Shown piece by piece: positions 1 to 12,648 of a stretch of 64,000 bases of DNA (positions within the stretch are counted from its first letter, which is position 1; each line of letters begins with the position of its first letter). Under the pieces are notes generated by a model. That model worked only from the letters and a program-made list of their open reading frames with translations, searched no databases and was not told where the DNA came from. The position numbers and the translations under genes were made by a program. The stretch comes from Pseudomonadota bacterium (GTDB lineage: Bacteria; Pseudomonadota; Alphaproteobacteria; Rhodobacterales; Rhodobacteraceae). The stretch is from positions 372,001 to 436,000 of the forward strand of contig JBCAYL010000002.1 of the NCBI GenBank assembly GCA_038533575.1, written 5' to 3'.

Positions 1-2093
<2,093 letters not shown>

Positions 2094-2104
<11 letters not shown>

Positions 2105-5100
2105 CCTCGATCATAGCATCTACCGCGTCGTGATCGTGACGCTCGACCACCACGCGGCGGGGCCCGCAGCGCGTGCGCTGCCGGCGCTCGAGCGTGATTT
2201 CCCGGGGCTCGAGGTCTCCATCCATGCCGCGGCGACGTGGGCCGAGGATCCGGCCGCGCTCGAAGAGACGCGCCTCGCCGTGGCGTCCGCCAATATCGTC
2301 GTCGCCAATCTCCTCTTCCTCGAGGAACACGTGGAGGCCATCGCCGCCGACATCGCCGCGCGGCGGCCCGCGCTCGACGCGCTGGTGGGCGTGGTGGCCG
2401 ACGAGAAGATCGTGAACATGACGCGCATGGGCGATCTCGACATGTCCGCGCCCTCCTCGACGGCCATGGAGCTCCTCAAGAAGCTGCGCCCGAAGAAGGG
2501 CGCCAAGGCCTCCGGCGAGAGCCACATGCGGATGCTGCGGCGGCTGCCGAAGATCCTGAAATTCATCCCCGGCAAGGCGCAGGACCTGCGCGCCTACTTC
2601 CTCTCCATGCAGTACTGGCTGGGCGGGTCAGACGACAACGTCCGCGAGATGATCCGGTTTCTCGTGGATCGCTACTCGGGCCATCGCTTCGCGCCCGTGG
2701 CCGTAGCGGCCCCCGTCGATTACCCGGAGGTGGCGCTTTTTCATCCTGATCTGCCGGGCCTCGGGATCACGACGGAGCTTTCCGAGCTGCCGCCGGTCCC
2801 TGGCGCGGTGGCCACCATCGGCCTCCTCATGCTGCGCTCCTACGTGCTGGCCTCGGACACGGCGCATTATGCGGCCGTCATCCGCAGCTTCGAGGCGCGC
2901 GGGATGCGGGTCATCCCGGCTTTCGCGGGCGGGCTCGACGCGCGCCCGGCGATGGGGGCCTATTTCGAGGGGATCGACGCGCTCGTTTCGCTCACCGGGT
3001 TCTCCCTCGTGGGCGGTCCGGCCTACAATGACAGCGATGCCGCCGTGGCGGTGCTCAAGCGGCACGATGTTCCCTATGTCGCCGCCCATCCGCTGGAATT
3101 CCAGACGCTCGAGCAATGGGACGCCTCCCCCCGGGGCCTCGGCCCGGTGGAGACGACGATGCTCATCGCGCTCCCGGAGATCGACGGCGCCACCAATCCC
3201 ACCGTCTTTGCCGGGCGCCACGATCCCGATCCCGCGCGGCCCCACGAGCGGGCCATGGCCCCCTGCAACGAGCGAGTGACGGTGCTGACGGAGAAGGTCT
3301 TCCGCCTGGCCGCGCTTCGGCGAAAGCGGAATGCGGAGAAGAAGGTGGGGATCGTGCTCTTCGGCTTCCCGCCCAATGCGGGGGCAGTGGGGACGGCGGC
3401 CTATCTCAGCGTCTTTGAGAGCCTTTTCAATACGCTCCACCGGATGGCGGCGGAGGGCTATGACCTGACCCCGCCCGAGAGCGTGGAGGCGTTGCGCGAC
3501 GCGGTGCTCAAGGGCAATGCCGCGATCCATGGCCAGGAGGCCAATGTCGCGGCCCATGTGAGCGCCGACCACATCGTGCGCCACACGCCACCGCTCGCAG
3601 AGATCGAGGCCGTCTGGGGCCCGGCGCCCGGCAAGGTGCAATCCGACGGGCGCGGTGTCTTCGTGCTGGGCGCGCAATTCGGGAATGTCTTCGTGGGCGT
3701 GCAGCCGGCCTTCGGCTACGAGGGCGATCCCATGCGGCTCCTTTTCGAGAAGGGCTTCGCGCCGACGCACGCCTTCGCGCAGTTCTATATCTGGCTGCGG
3801 AACACGTTCGAGGCCGATGTGCTGCTGCATTTCGGGATGCACGGCGCCGCCGAATTCATGCCGGGCAAGCAGGCCGGGCTCGGCGGGCGCGACTGGCCGG
3901 ACCGGCTCGTGGGCGAGATGCCCAATGTCTATCTTTACGCATCGAACAATCCCTCCGAGGCGACGCTGGCGAAGCGGCGCATGAACGCCGTCACCGTGAC
4001 CCATGTGACGCCGCCGCTCGCGACCTCGGGCCTCTACAAGGGGCTCGCGGAGCTCAAGGATTCGCTCACGCGCTGGCGCGCCATGGTCGACGGGCCCGCC
4101 CGCGATGACATGGTGAGCCTCATCGCCGACCAAGCAGCGGCGGTGGATATGGCAGGCGCGCCGGAGGATCTCTGGCTCGCGCTCCTCGAAACGCAGGACG
4201 CGCTCATCCCCGACGGGCTCCACGTGCTCGGACGGCGACCGAGCGACAGCGAGCTGCAGGGCTATCTCGCCGCCATGGCCGACCAGATGCCCGAGGCGCT
4301 GAGCCGCGCGGCGGCGCATCTGAACGGCGACGCGGAGATGACGGGCCTCATGCGCGCCCTTTCGGGCCGTTTCATCGCGCCGGTGCCCGGCGGCGATCTC
4401 GTGCGCTCGGGCGAGGTGCTGCCCGCGGGCCGCAACATCCACGCCTTCGATCCCTTCCGGATGCCCACAGCCTACGCGCTCCGCGACGGGCAGGCGCAGG
4501 CTGAGCTGCTGCTCGCTACGCAGGAGAGGCTGCCGCGCTCTGTGGCGCTGGTGCTCTGGGGTTCGGACAACATCAAGAGCGATGGCGGCCCCATCGCGCA
4601 GGCGCTGGCGCTCATGGGAGCCAAGCCCCGCTTCGACAATTTCGGGCGGCTGGCCGGCGCAGATCTCGTGCCGCTGGCCGAGCTCGGGCGCCCGCGCATC
4701 GACGTCGTCATGACGCTTTCGGGCATTTTCCGCGATCTCCTGCCGCTGCAGACGCGGATGCTGGCCGAGGCCGCGTGGAAATGCGCGTCAGCCGACGAGC
4801 CGCTCAAGCAGAACTTCCTGCGCGCCCATGCGTTGGCCTATGCCGAGAAGACGGGCTGCGCGCTCGAGGAGGCGGCGCTGCGCGTCTTCTCCAATGCTGA
4901 AGGCGCGTATGGCTCGAACGTGAACGTGCTGGTGGACCAGGGGGGCTTCGACGACGAGGACGAGCTCGCCGACGCCTACCAGGCGCGGAAATCTTTCGCC
5001 TATGGCCGCGACGGCAAGGCACAGGCCCAGCGCGCGCTCCTCGACGAGGCGCTGGCGGACGTGGACGTGGCCTACCAGAACCTCGAAAGCGTCGAACTCG

Positions 5101-5600
5101 GTGTCACCACGGTGGACCATTACTTCGACACGCTGGGCGGCATCGCCCGCGCGGTGAAGCGCGCCAAGGGCGGCGTCGAGCCCGCTGTGATGATCGGGGA
5201 CCAGACCACAGGGTCGGCCAAGGTGCGGACGCTCCGCGACCAGGTGGCGCTCGAGACACGCACGCGCAGCCTCAACCCGAAATGGTTTGAAGGGATGCTG
5301 AAGCATGGCCACGAGGGCGTGCGCCAGATCGAGGCACAGGTGACGAACACGATGGGCTGGTCGGCCACGACCGGCCAGGTGGAACCGTGGGTCTACGAGC
5401 GGATCTCGGAGACCTTCGTGCTCGACGACGCCATGCGCGACCGCCTGAGCCAGCTCAATCCGCAGGCGTCGATGCGCATGGCGCAGCGGCTGCTCGAGGC
5501 CTCCGACCGCGCCTATTGGCAGCCGGACGCGGCCACTCTCGAGGCCCTGCAGGACGCCGCGGATGCGCTGGAAGACCGGCTCGAGGGGGTGGGGACATGA
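2094..5600 (+). CDS. bchH: BchH, magnesium chelatase subunit H
   Basis: Large porphyrin-binding subunit (1168 aa; the family is usually near 1190) of the ATP-dependent enzyme that inserts Mg2+ into protoporphyrin IX, the first step committed to bacteriochlorophyll. It works with BchI and BchD, which are not in this window. The sequence has the CobN/Mg-chelatase fold throughout, including the block [20 protein letters not shown] and the later [18 protein letters not shown]. The ATG at 2094 overlaps bchB by 11 nt. It ends with TGA at 5598-5600, just before the bchH-bchL spacer that holds a repeat. Confidence 0.96.
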
Positions 5601-5618
5601 TCTCGGCTCTCACTCTTC

Positions 5619-6829
<1,211 letters not shown>

Positions 6830-6830
<1 letters not shown>

Positions 6831-7495
6831 TGGCCGTCGCCCGCACATACGAGACCACGCGCGCCCGCGTCGAAGACTATTTCGACCGCACCGCCACGGC
6901 GACTTGGGAGCGGCTCACGTCGGATGCGCCGGTCTCCCGCGTGCGGGCCACGGTGCGCGCCGGGCGCGACGCCATGCGCGAGGCGATGCTCACGCGCATG
7001 GGCGATCTGAGCGGCATGCGCGTGCTCGATGCGGGCTGCGGGCCCGGCGTGGCGAGCCAGGCCCTCGCGGAGCGCGGCGCGGAGGTCGTGGGCGTGGACA
7101 TCTCCCCCTCGCTCATCGACATCGCGCGGGAGCGTCTGCCGGCCCATCTGAGCGACCGCGTCCATTTCGAGGCGGGCGACATGCTCAGCCCGCGGGGGCA
7201 GTTCGACGCGGTCTTCGCCATGGACTCGCTCATCTACTACGATCTGCCGGACCTGCACCGGGCTTTGGCCACCTTCGCCAATGCCGCGCCGCTCACCGTC
7301 TACACCCTCGCCCCGCGCACCACATTCCTCATGGCGTTCTGGACGCTGGGCAAGCTCTTCCCGCGCGCCGATCGCAGCCCCGTCATGGTGCCGCAGGACA
7401 CCGACCGCGTGGCGCGGCTCACGGGCTCGGCCGTCGTGCAAACGGTGCAGAGCGGCTTTTACACCTCCACCTGCATGGAGCGGCGTGATGGCTGA
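6830..7495 (+). CDS. bchM: BchM, Mg-protoporphyrin IX O-methyltransferase
   Basis: SAM-dependent methyltransferase (221 aa) that methylates the ring C propionate of Mg-protoporphyrin IX to give the AcsF substrate. SAM motif I is VLDAGCGPGVASQALAERGA, followed by the acidic loop VVGVDIS. The length and the C-terminal half (FWTLGKLFPRADRSPVMVPQ) fit BchM. The ATG overlaps the bchL stop by one base; a TTG three nt upstream is in frame but less likely. It is followed by a 119-nt spacer holding a repeat. Confidence 0.94.
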
Positions 7496-7517
7496 ACGGT
7501 CTGCCCGCCTCCGGATC

Positions 7518-7586
7518 GCGCCCCGGCCTCCGAGCCGGGGCCTCCTGGCGTGGGTCGGGAGAGGTCCCGGATCAGGTCCGGGACGT
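7518..7586. repeat. Two-hairpin repeat, copy C, between bchM and lhaA
   Basis: The first palindrome has arms CCCCGGC (7521-7527) and GCCGGGG (7534-7540). The second has arms GTCCCGGA (7564-7571) and TCCGGGAC (7577-7584). Relative to copies A and B the outermost loop-side pair changes from G-C to A-T on both arms, a compensatory change that preserves the stem. The lhaA ribosome-binding site follows at about 7602. Confidence 0.8.
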
Positions 7587-7614
7587 GGGGCGCTGATGTC
7601 CAGGGAGGTGTCCC

Positions 7615-9054
7615 ATGGCTAAAGCGCGGCATCCTCTGACGCAGTTCACGATCGGCATGCTGCCGTTCTCGGATGCCGTCTCCGACGCGCTGCCGCTCCG
7701 GCAGCTGCTGCGCCTCTCGCTTTTCCAGGTGAGCGTGGGGATGGCGGCGGTGATGCTGCTCGGGACGCTCAACCGCGTGATGATTGTGGAGCTCGGCGTG
7801 GCCGCGTGGATCGTGGCCGTGATGATTGCGCTCCCGGTCGTCTCCGCGCCGTTCCGCGCGCTCCTCGGCTTCCGGTCCGACACCTACCGCTCCGCGATCG
7901 GCTGGAAGCGGATCCCCTTCCTCTGGTTCGGCTCGCTTTACCAGTTCGGCGGGCTCGCGATCATGCCCATGGCGCTCGTGATCCTCGGCGAGGGCAAGCA
8001 GGCCATCGGGCCCGAATGGGTGGGCGAGGCGGGCGCCGCGCTCGCGTTCCTGCTCACCGGGCTCGGCATGCATATGACCCAGACAGCCGGGTTGGCACTC
8101 GCCGCCGACCGCGCCACGGAAGAGACGCGGCCCCGTGTGGTGGCGCTCCTATACGTGATGTTCCTCCTTGGGATGGCCGTTTCGGCGGTCATCGTGGGCT
8201 GGCTCCTGCGGGATTTCTCTGAGCTGCGCCTCGTGCAGGTGGTGCAGGGCGCGGCGGTGGTGACACTGGTGCTCAACGTGATCGCGCTCTGGAAGCAGGA
8301 GCGCGTGACACCCATGACCCGCGCGGAGCGGGAGGCCCCGCGCCCGAGCTTCCGCGAAGCCTGGGGCGATTTAGCCAAGGGCGGGGCGGCGGGCCGGCTC
8401 CTCGTCGTCGTCTTCCTCGGCACCATGGCCTTCAACATGCAAGACGTGCTTCTCGAGCCCTATGGCGGCGAGATCCTGGGCCTTTCCGTCTCGGCGACGA
8501 CGCTGCTGACGGCCCTGTGGGCCGCGGGCGCCCTCCTGGGCTTCGCGCTGGCCGCGCACAGGCTGACCCGCGGCCAGAGCCCCTACCGCATGGCGGGCTG
8601 GGCGCTTGTCGCGGGCCTCGTGGCCTTCTCCGCCGTCATCTTTGCCGCGCCGATGCAATCGGGCGTGCTCTTCTTCATCGGCGCGAGCCTCATCGGCTTC
8701 GGGGGCGGGCTCTTTGCCGTGGCCACGCTCACAGCCGCCATGACCATGCCCGCCGAGGGCCTCGCGGGCCGCGGCCTCGCGCTCGGCGCCTGGGGGGCCG
8801 CGCAGGCCACCGCGGCCGGGCTGTCCATCGCCATCGGAGGGACCGTCAGGGACCTCGTTAATTCCGCCTCCGCCTCCGGCCTCTTCGGTCCGGCGCTGGC
8901 TGATCCCGCAACCGGATACTCGGTCGTCTACCACACCGAGATCGGTCTGATGTTCGCAACATTGATCGCTCTGGGCCCGCTCGCGCGGTTCCAGCGCACG
9001 AACCCAAACCTTGGGGACGGAAGGCCGCTTGGCCTCGCCGACTTCCCCACCTGA
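7615..9054 (+). CDS. lhaA: LhaA, PucC-family LH1 assembly factor
   Basis: Polytopic membrane protein (479 aa) of the bacteriochlorophyll delivery (BCD) branch of the major facilitator superfamily, which includes PucC and LhaA. It aids assembly of the core light-harvesting complex LH1. About 12 hydrophobic segments are visible, with the family-like stretch APFRALLGFRSDTYRSAIGW in the first third. Its place directly between bchM and puhA is that of lhaA rather than pucC. The start is preceded by GGGAGGTG; the gene ends 18 nt before puhA. Confidence 0.92.
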   Translation: MAKARHPLTQFTIGMLPFSDAVSDALPLRQLLRLSLFQVSVGMAAVMLLGTLNRVMIVELGVAAWIVAVMIALPVVSAPFRALLGFRSDTYRSAIGWKRIPFLWFGSLYQFGGLAIMPMALVILGEGKQAIGPEWVGEAGAALAFLLTGLGMHMTQTAGLALAADRATEETRPRVVALLYVMFLLGMAVSAVIVGWLLRDFSELRLVQVVQGAAVVTLVLNVIALWKQERVTPMTRAEREAPRPSFREAWGDLAKGGAAGRLLVVVFLGTMAFNMQDVLLEPYGGEILGLSVSATTLLTALWAAGALLGFALAAHRLTRGQSPYRMAGWALVAGLVAFSAVIFAAPMQSGVLFFIGASLIGFGGGLFAVATLTAAMTMPAEGLAGRGLALGAWGAAQATAAGLSIAIGGTVRDLVNSASASGLFGPALADPATGYSVVYHTEIGLMFATLIALGPLARFQRTNPNLGDGRPLGLADFPT

Positions 9055-9072
9055 CCACGAAAGGAATACGCC

Positions 9073-9855
9073 ATGGTCGGTGTCGAATTTTGGGGAAACG
9101 TTGACCTTGCCTCGGTCGCCATCTGGTCGTTCTGGGGCTTCTTCGCGTTCCTGATCTACTACCTGCAGACGGAGAACATGCGGGAAGGCTACCCGCTGGA
9201 GAACGACGAGGGCGAGCGCGCGGGCAACCAGGGCCCGTTCCCGGTGCCGTCGCCGAAGACCTTCCACCTGCCCCATGGGCGCGGTGACGTGACGGTGCCG
9301 TCCGAGGAGAACGAGGCCGCGCATCGCCGCGAAGATCTCGCGCTCGTCAAGATGGGCACGGCGCAGGGGTCGCCCTTCATGCCCACGGGCGATCCGATGA
9401 AGGATGGCGTGGGCCCGGCTTCCTGGACACCGCGCCGCGACGTGCCCGAGCTCGACGGCAAGGGGCACCCGAAGATAGTGCCCATGGCCACGCTCGACGC
9501 CTTCACCGTCTCGGCAGGGCGCGATCCCCGGGGTCTCGTCGTGCAGGCGGGCGATGGCGAGCCCGTGGGCGTCGTCACCGACATGTGGATCGACGAGCCG
9601 GAACAGCTCGTGCGGTATCTCGAGATCGAGCTCACCGACCAGATCGGCGGCGGCAAGCGCCTCATCCCCATGACGCTCGCAGTCATCAAGCGCGACCGCG
9701 TGAAGGTGCAGTCGCTCTTCGAGGAGCATTTCGCGGGCATCCCTACGACGGCCTCGCCCACGCAGGTGACCTGCCTCGAGGAGGATAAGATCTCCGCCTA
9801 CGTCGCGGGCGGCAAGCTCTACGCCTCCGAGGCCCGGCTCGAGCCGCAACTCTAA
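9073..9855 (+). CDS. puhA: PuhA, photosynthetic reaction centre H subunit
   Basis: H subunit (260 aa) of the type II reaction centre: one N-terminal membrane helix (about residues 12-32, [20 protein letters not shown]) and a cytoplasmic PRC-barrel domain that caps L/M and guides protons to QB. The segment after the helix, [10 protein letters not shown], and the PRC-barrel part [21 protein letters not shown] are characteristic. The ribosome-binding site AAAGGAA precedes ATG. A perfect palindrome follows the stop, before puhB. Confidence 0.97.
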   Translation: MVGVEFWGNVDLASVAIWSFWGFFAFLIYYLQTENMREGYPLENDEGERAGNQGPFPVPSPKTFHLPHGRGDVTVPSEENEAAHRREDLALVKMGTAQGSPFMPTGDPMKDGVGPASWTPRRDVPELDGKGHPKIVPMATLDAFTVSAGRDPRGLVVQAGDGEPVGVVTDMWIDEPEQLVRYLEIELTDQIGGGKRLIPMTLAVIKRDRVKVQSLFEEHFAGIPTTASPTQVTCLEEDKISAYVAGGKLYASEARLEPQL

Positions 9856-9865
9856 GAAAGGGGCC

Positions 9866-9889
9866 CACGAATTTTTGCAAAAATTCGTG
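9866..9889. repeat. Perfect 24-bp palindrome between puhA and puhB
   Basis: Arms CACGAATTTTT (9866-9876) and AAAAATTCGTG (9879-9889) flank a central GC. A near copy with one arm mismatch lies at 55403-55428. It stands 11 nt after the puhA stop and 30 nt before puhB. As RNA it would form a hairpin able to shield the 3' end of puhA mRNA or attenuate transcription into puhB; that role is inference. Confidence 0.8.
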
Positions 9890-9918
9890 TCCCCGGTCCG
9901 CAAACCAGGAGACCTGAC

Positions 9919-10596
9919 ATGGCCACATTGATCGAGAACGACGATGATTTCGCCTTCGACCACGCACCGGGCTTGCCCGAGGCGCTGCCGGAGGGGGAGG
10001 AGATCCTCTGGCAGGGGCGCCCGCGCGTGGTGCCGCTGGCGCGACAGTCGCTCTGGCTCGACTGGGTGATCGGCTATTTCGTGCTGATCACGCTGTGGCG
10101 GATCGGGGCCTCCCTTGCAGACTTCACCGTGGCCGAAGCGCTCGGCCACGGTGTACCCCTCGTCGTCCTCGGGGCGGCTGCTGTCCTCGTGATCCTCTTC
10201 ATCGCCTGGCTGCAGGTCCGCGGGACGATCTACACGCTCACCTCCCACCGGGTGGTGATGCGCATCGGGGCCGCGCTGCCGATCACGCTCAACCTGCCCT
10301 ACCAGTGGGTCGAGAACGCGGGGCTCGAGACCCGCAAGGACGGCACCGGCACCATCGCGCTCCAGTTGAAGGGTGAGAGCAAGGTCTCTTACCTGATGGC
10401 CTGGCCGCATTTGCGCCCCTGGCGCATGGCCCGGCCGGAACCCGCCCTCCGCTGCATACCTGACGCCGCCAAAGTCGCACAGATTCTGGCCACCGCAGCG
10501 GAGGCGCGGGTCTCCGACGCCTCATCCATCAAAGTCGCACCCGCCGCCGCAGCCCCGAGCGCGGCCCCGGGCGGTGCGGCGGTCCCAGCGGAGTGA
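9919..10596 (+). CDS. puhB: PuhB, photosynthetic complex assembly protein
   Basis: Membrane protein (225 aa) required for efficient reaction-centre and LH1 assembly in Rhodobacter. Hydrophobic segments lie near residues 38-56 and 70-95, and a PH-like (YdbT-type) domain follows (GTIYTLTSHRVVMRIGAALPITLNLPY, residues about 97-123). The C-terminal end is an Ala/Pro-rich tail. The start has CAGGAGACC upstream. It is followed by puhC after 5 nt. Confidence 0.9.
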   Translation: MATLIENDDDFAFDHAPGLPEALPEGEEILWQGRPRVVPLARQSLWLDWVIGYFVLITLWRIGASLADFTVAEALGHGVPLVVLGAAAVLVILFIAWLQVRGTIYTLTSHRVVMRIGAALPITLNLPYQWVENAGLETRKDGTGTIALQLKGESKVSYLMAWPHLRPWRMARPEPALRCIPDAAKVAQILATAAEARVSDASSIKVAPAAAAPSAAPGGAAVPAE

Positions 10597-10601
10597 AGCC
10601 C

Positions 10602-11093
10602 ATGACCGATTTCAATCACCACACCACGCTCGCCCAGGAACAGGCCAAGCTCGCGCGTCGCGACAAGGAGATGATCCCCCTCGTCCTCGTGCGCGCCATG
10701 TTTGGGCTTGCGATCGTCTCCGTGGCACTCGTGGCCTTCGCCCGGCTCACGGACCGCCCCCTCGTGGGCCAGCCCACGCAGCCGCCCATCGTGGCCGAGC
10801 GGGTCGTCTACCTCACGCCGGGCACCCATCGCGGCACCTACATCCTGACCGATGAGGCGGGCGCGCTTCTGGTGGATTCCACCGTCTACAAGGCGGGCTT
10901 CCTCGGCGCGGTGGGCCAGGCCATCGAACGCCGCCGCAAGATCACGCGCTCGGATGCGTCCGCGCCGCTTACCCTCGTGCGCCGGGACACCGGGCGCATC
11001 GATATCGTCGACCCCACCTCGGATTTCTCCATCGAGCTCCACGGCTACGGGTCCGACAATATCGCTCTCTTCGCCGGGCTTCTGCCCGAATAA
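10602..11093 (+). CDS. puhC: PuhC, photosynthetic complex assembly protein
   Basis: PuhC (163 aa) is a single-pass membrane protein that supports LH1-reaction-centre core assembly. One helix is seen near residues 26-46 (LVLVRAMFGLAIVSVALVAFA), followed by a domain ending with the typical DIVDPTSDFSIELHGYGSDN. A GTG nine nt upstream is in frame but overlaps the puhB end; the ATG at 10602 is preferred. Position between puhB and the acsF region agrees. Confidence 0.9.
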   Translation: MTDFNHHTTLAQEQAKLARRDKEMIPLVLVRAMFGLAIVSVALVAFARLTDRPLVGQPTQPPIVAERVVYLTPGTHRGTYILTDEAGALLVDSTVYKAGFLGAVGQAIERRRKITRSDASAPLTLVRRDTGRIDIVDPTSDFSIELHGYGSDNIALFAGLLPE

Positions 11094-11118
11094 CCCCTTT
11101 CCAAGAGGAGTTGGAACC

Positions 11119-11415
11119 ATGGGACTACTCACACGCGACAGGGAAACCGCACCCTGCACAGTGACCGTGAGCCACCGCTTTGAAGAGCTGTCGGCCCACG
11201 TCAAATTCAACAACGGCGCTGTCATCCACCCGGGTGACAGCGTCCTCGTCCACGGGAGCGAGATCATGGCGCCCTACGGCGAGGTGGTGGAAGAGGACCG
11301 CACCGCGACGATCACCCGCGCCTCCGCGCTCGAGCGGCTCTGGACGCGCTCCACGGGCGATCTCGAGTTCATGGAGCTTTGCGAGTTCTCGTTCTCCGAG
11401 GAGGTGATGTCATGA
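11119..11415 (+). CDS. Conserved small photosynthesis-cluster protein, function unknown
   Basis: A 98-aa soluble protein with no signal peptide or membrane segment. The start is strongly supported by AAGAGGAG at 6-8 nt. Its stop overlaps the acsF start (ATGA), so it should be made with AcsF. The sequence has a beta-rich centre (VKFNNGAVIHPGDSVLVHG) and a C-terminal ELCEFSFSEEVMS. A small gene at this spot, between puhC and acsF, recurs in related photosynthesis clusters from general knowledge of the region, but I do not know a demonstrated role. A link to AcsF (partner or stabiliser) is inference from coupling. Confidence 0.8.
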   Translation: MGLLTRDRETAPCTVTVSHRFEELSAHVKFNNGAVIHPGDSVLVHGSEIMAPYGEVVEEDRTATITRASALERLWTRSTGDLEFMELCEFSFSEEVMS

Positions 11416-12560
11416 ACGTGCAGAACCCCAAACACATGAACGGCAACCATTCCGAGACGTCGCTTCACGGCACGAACGAGGCGCTGAGCGAGATCGCCGA
11501 GCGCGGCGCAGTGAAGAGCGATGCGGAGGCCACCGAGGTGGCCATGCAGGACACGCTGCTCACGCCGCGCTTCTACACCACCGACTTCGACGAGATGGAT
11601 GCCATCGACGTCACCTCTGTGCGCGCGGACTGGGACCAGCTCATTGGCGAGATGGTCGCAGATCCCAACAAGGGGCACTTCAAGAAGAACGAGGACTGGG
11701 ACCACGTGGACTGGGACGGCATGGAGCCCAAGCTCAAGGCCGAGTTCATCGACTTCCTGATCTCGTCCTGCACGGCGGAATTCTCCGGCTGCGTGCTCTA
11801 CAAGGAGATGAAGCGGCGGGGCTCCAACAAGGACATCACCCAGCTCTTCCAGCTCATGGCCCGCGACGAGGCCCGCCATGCGGGCTTCATCAACGACGCG
11901 CTGCGCGAAGCGGGGATCAAGGTGAACCTCGGCTTCCTGACCCAGCAGAAGAAGTACACCTACTTCCGGCCGAAGTTCATCTACTACGCCACTTATCTGA
12001 GCGAGAAGATCGGCTACGCGCGCTACATCACGATCTATCGTCATCTCCAGGCGAACCCGGAGCACCGCTTCCACCCGATCTTCAAGTGGTTCGAGGAATG
12101 GTGCAACGACGAGTTCCGCCACGGCGAGGCCTTCGCGCTCCTCATGAAGACGGACCCGAAGCTCACGCAGGGCGGCAACCGGCTCTGGATCAAGTTCTTC
12201 TTGACGGCGGTCTATTCCACCATGTGGGTCCGCGACCATCAGCGCCCCGCATTCCATGCGGCGCTCGGCGTCGACGAGGAATGGTATGGGCAGGAGGTCT
12301 TCACGAAGACGTCCGAGCTCACGAAGCAGATCTTCCCCTTCACGCTCGACATCGACAGCCCGCGCTGGAAACCGGCGCTGCGGCGGATGGAGAAAGCGTC
12401 GCGCCAGGTGGCGCGGGGCAAGAAGGCCGGCGGCCTGGGTGGTGCCCTCGACCGCGTGCTGGGCTCCGCCAAGGCCGCGGCGGCGTTCGTGGCGCTCTAC
12501 ACGATCCCCGTTGTGCGCCATGACGTGCCGGAGAGCACGCGGCTGGAGCCGGCCTACTGA
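11412..12560 (+). CDS. acsF: AcsF, aerobic Mg-protoporphyrin IX monomethyl ester cyclase
   Basis: Oxygen-dependent diiron cyclase (382 aa) that forms the fifth ring (E) of chlorophylls from the BchM product. Diiron ligands are recognisable in CTAEFSGCVLYKEM, MARDEARHAGF and EEWCNDEFRHGEAF, the last two being ExxH motifs. Its presence allows bacteriochlorophyll synthesis in air; no anaerobic BchE is in this window. The start overlaps the stop of the 98-aa gene. A hairpin follows before puhE. Confidence 0.95.
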   Translation: MNVQNPKHMNGNHSETSLHGTNEALSEIAERGAVKSDAEATEVAMQDTLLTPRFYTTDFDEMDAIDVTSVRADWDQLIGEMVADPNKGHFKKNEDWDHVDWDGMEPKLKAEFIDFLISSCTAEFSGCVLYKEMKRRGSNKDITQLFQLMARDEARHAGFINDALREAGIKVNLGFLTQQKKYTYFRPKFIYYATYLSEKIGYARYITIYRHLQANPEHRFHPIFKWFEEWCNDEFRHGEAFALLMKTDPKLTQGGNRLWIKFFLTAVYSTMWVRDHQRPAFHAALGVDEEWYGQEVFTKTSELTKQIFPFTLDIDSPRWKPALRRMEKASRQVARGKKAGGLGGALDRVLGSAKAAAAFVALYTIPVVRHDVPESTRLEPAY

Positions 12561-12583
12561 TGGCGGGCCTCGCGCGCCATGAC

Positions 12584-12619
12584 ACATCGGATCTGGGGCT
12601 CTGCCCCAGACCCAGATGT
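12584..12619. repeat. Hairpin between acsF and puhE
   Basis: Inner stem CTGGGGC (12593-12599), loop TCT, GCCCCAG (12603-12609). Outer arms ACATC (12584-12588) and GATGT (12615-12619) extend it. It lacks a T-run, so it is not a typical terminator; an intergenic repeat or mRNA-processing structure is more likely. Confidence 0.6.
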
Positions 12620-12648
12620 ACGTCGCGAAAGATGAAGGGGTGCGCTCC

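Noticed and set aside
9001-9072. PpsR/CrtJ site (TGT-N12-ACA) before puhA
   Set aside because: No convincing pair was found here; the gene probably depends on upstream promoters of the superoperon, although an internal promoter within lhaA was not excluded.
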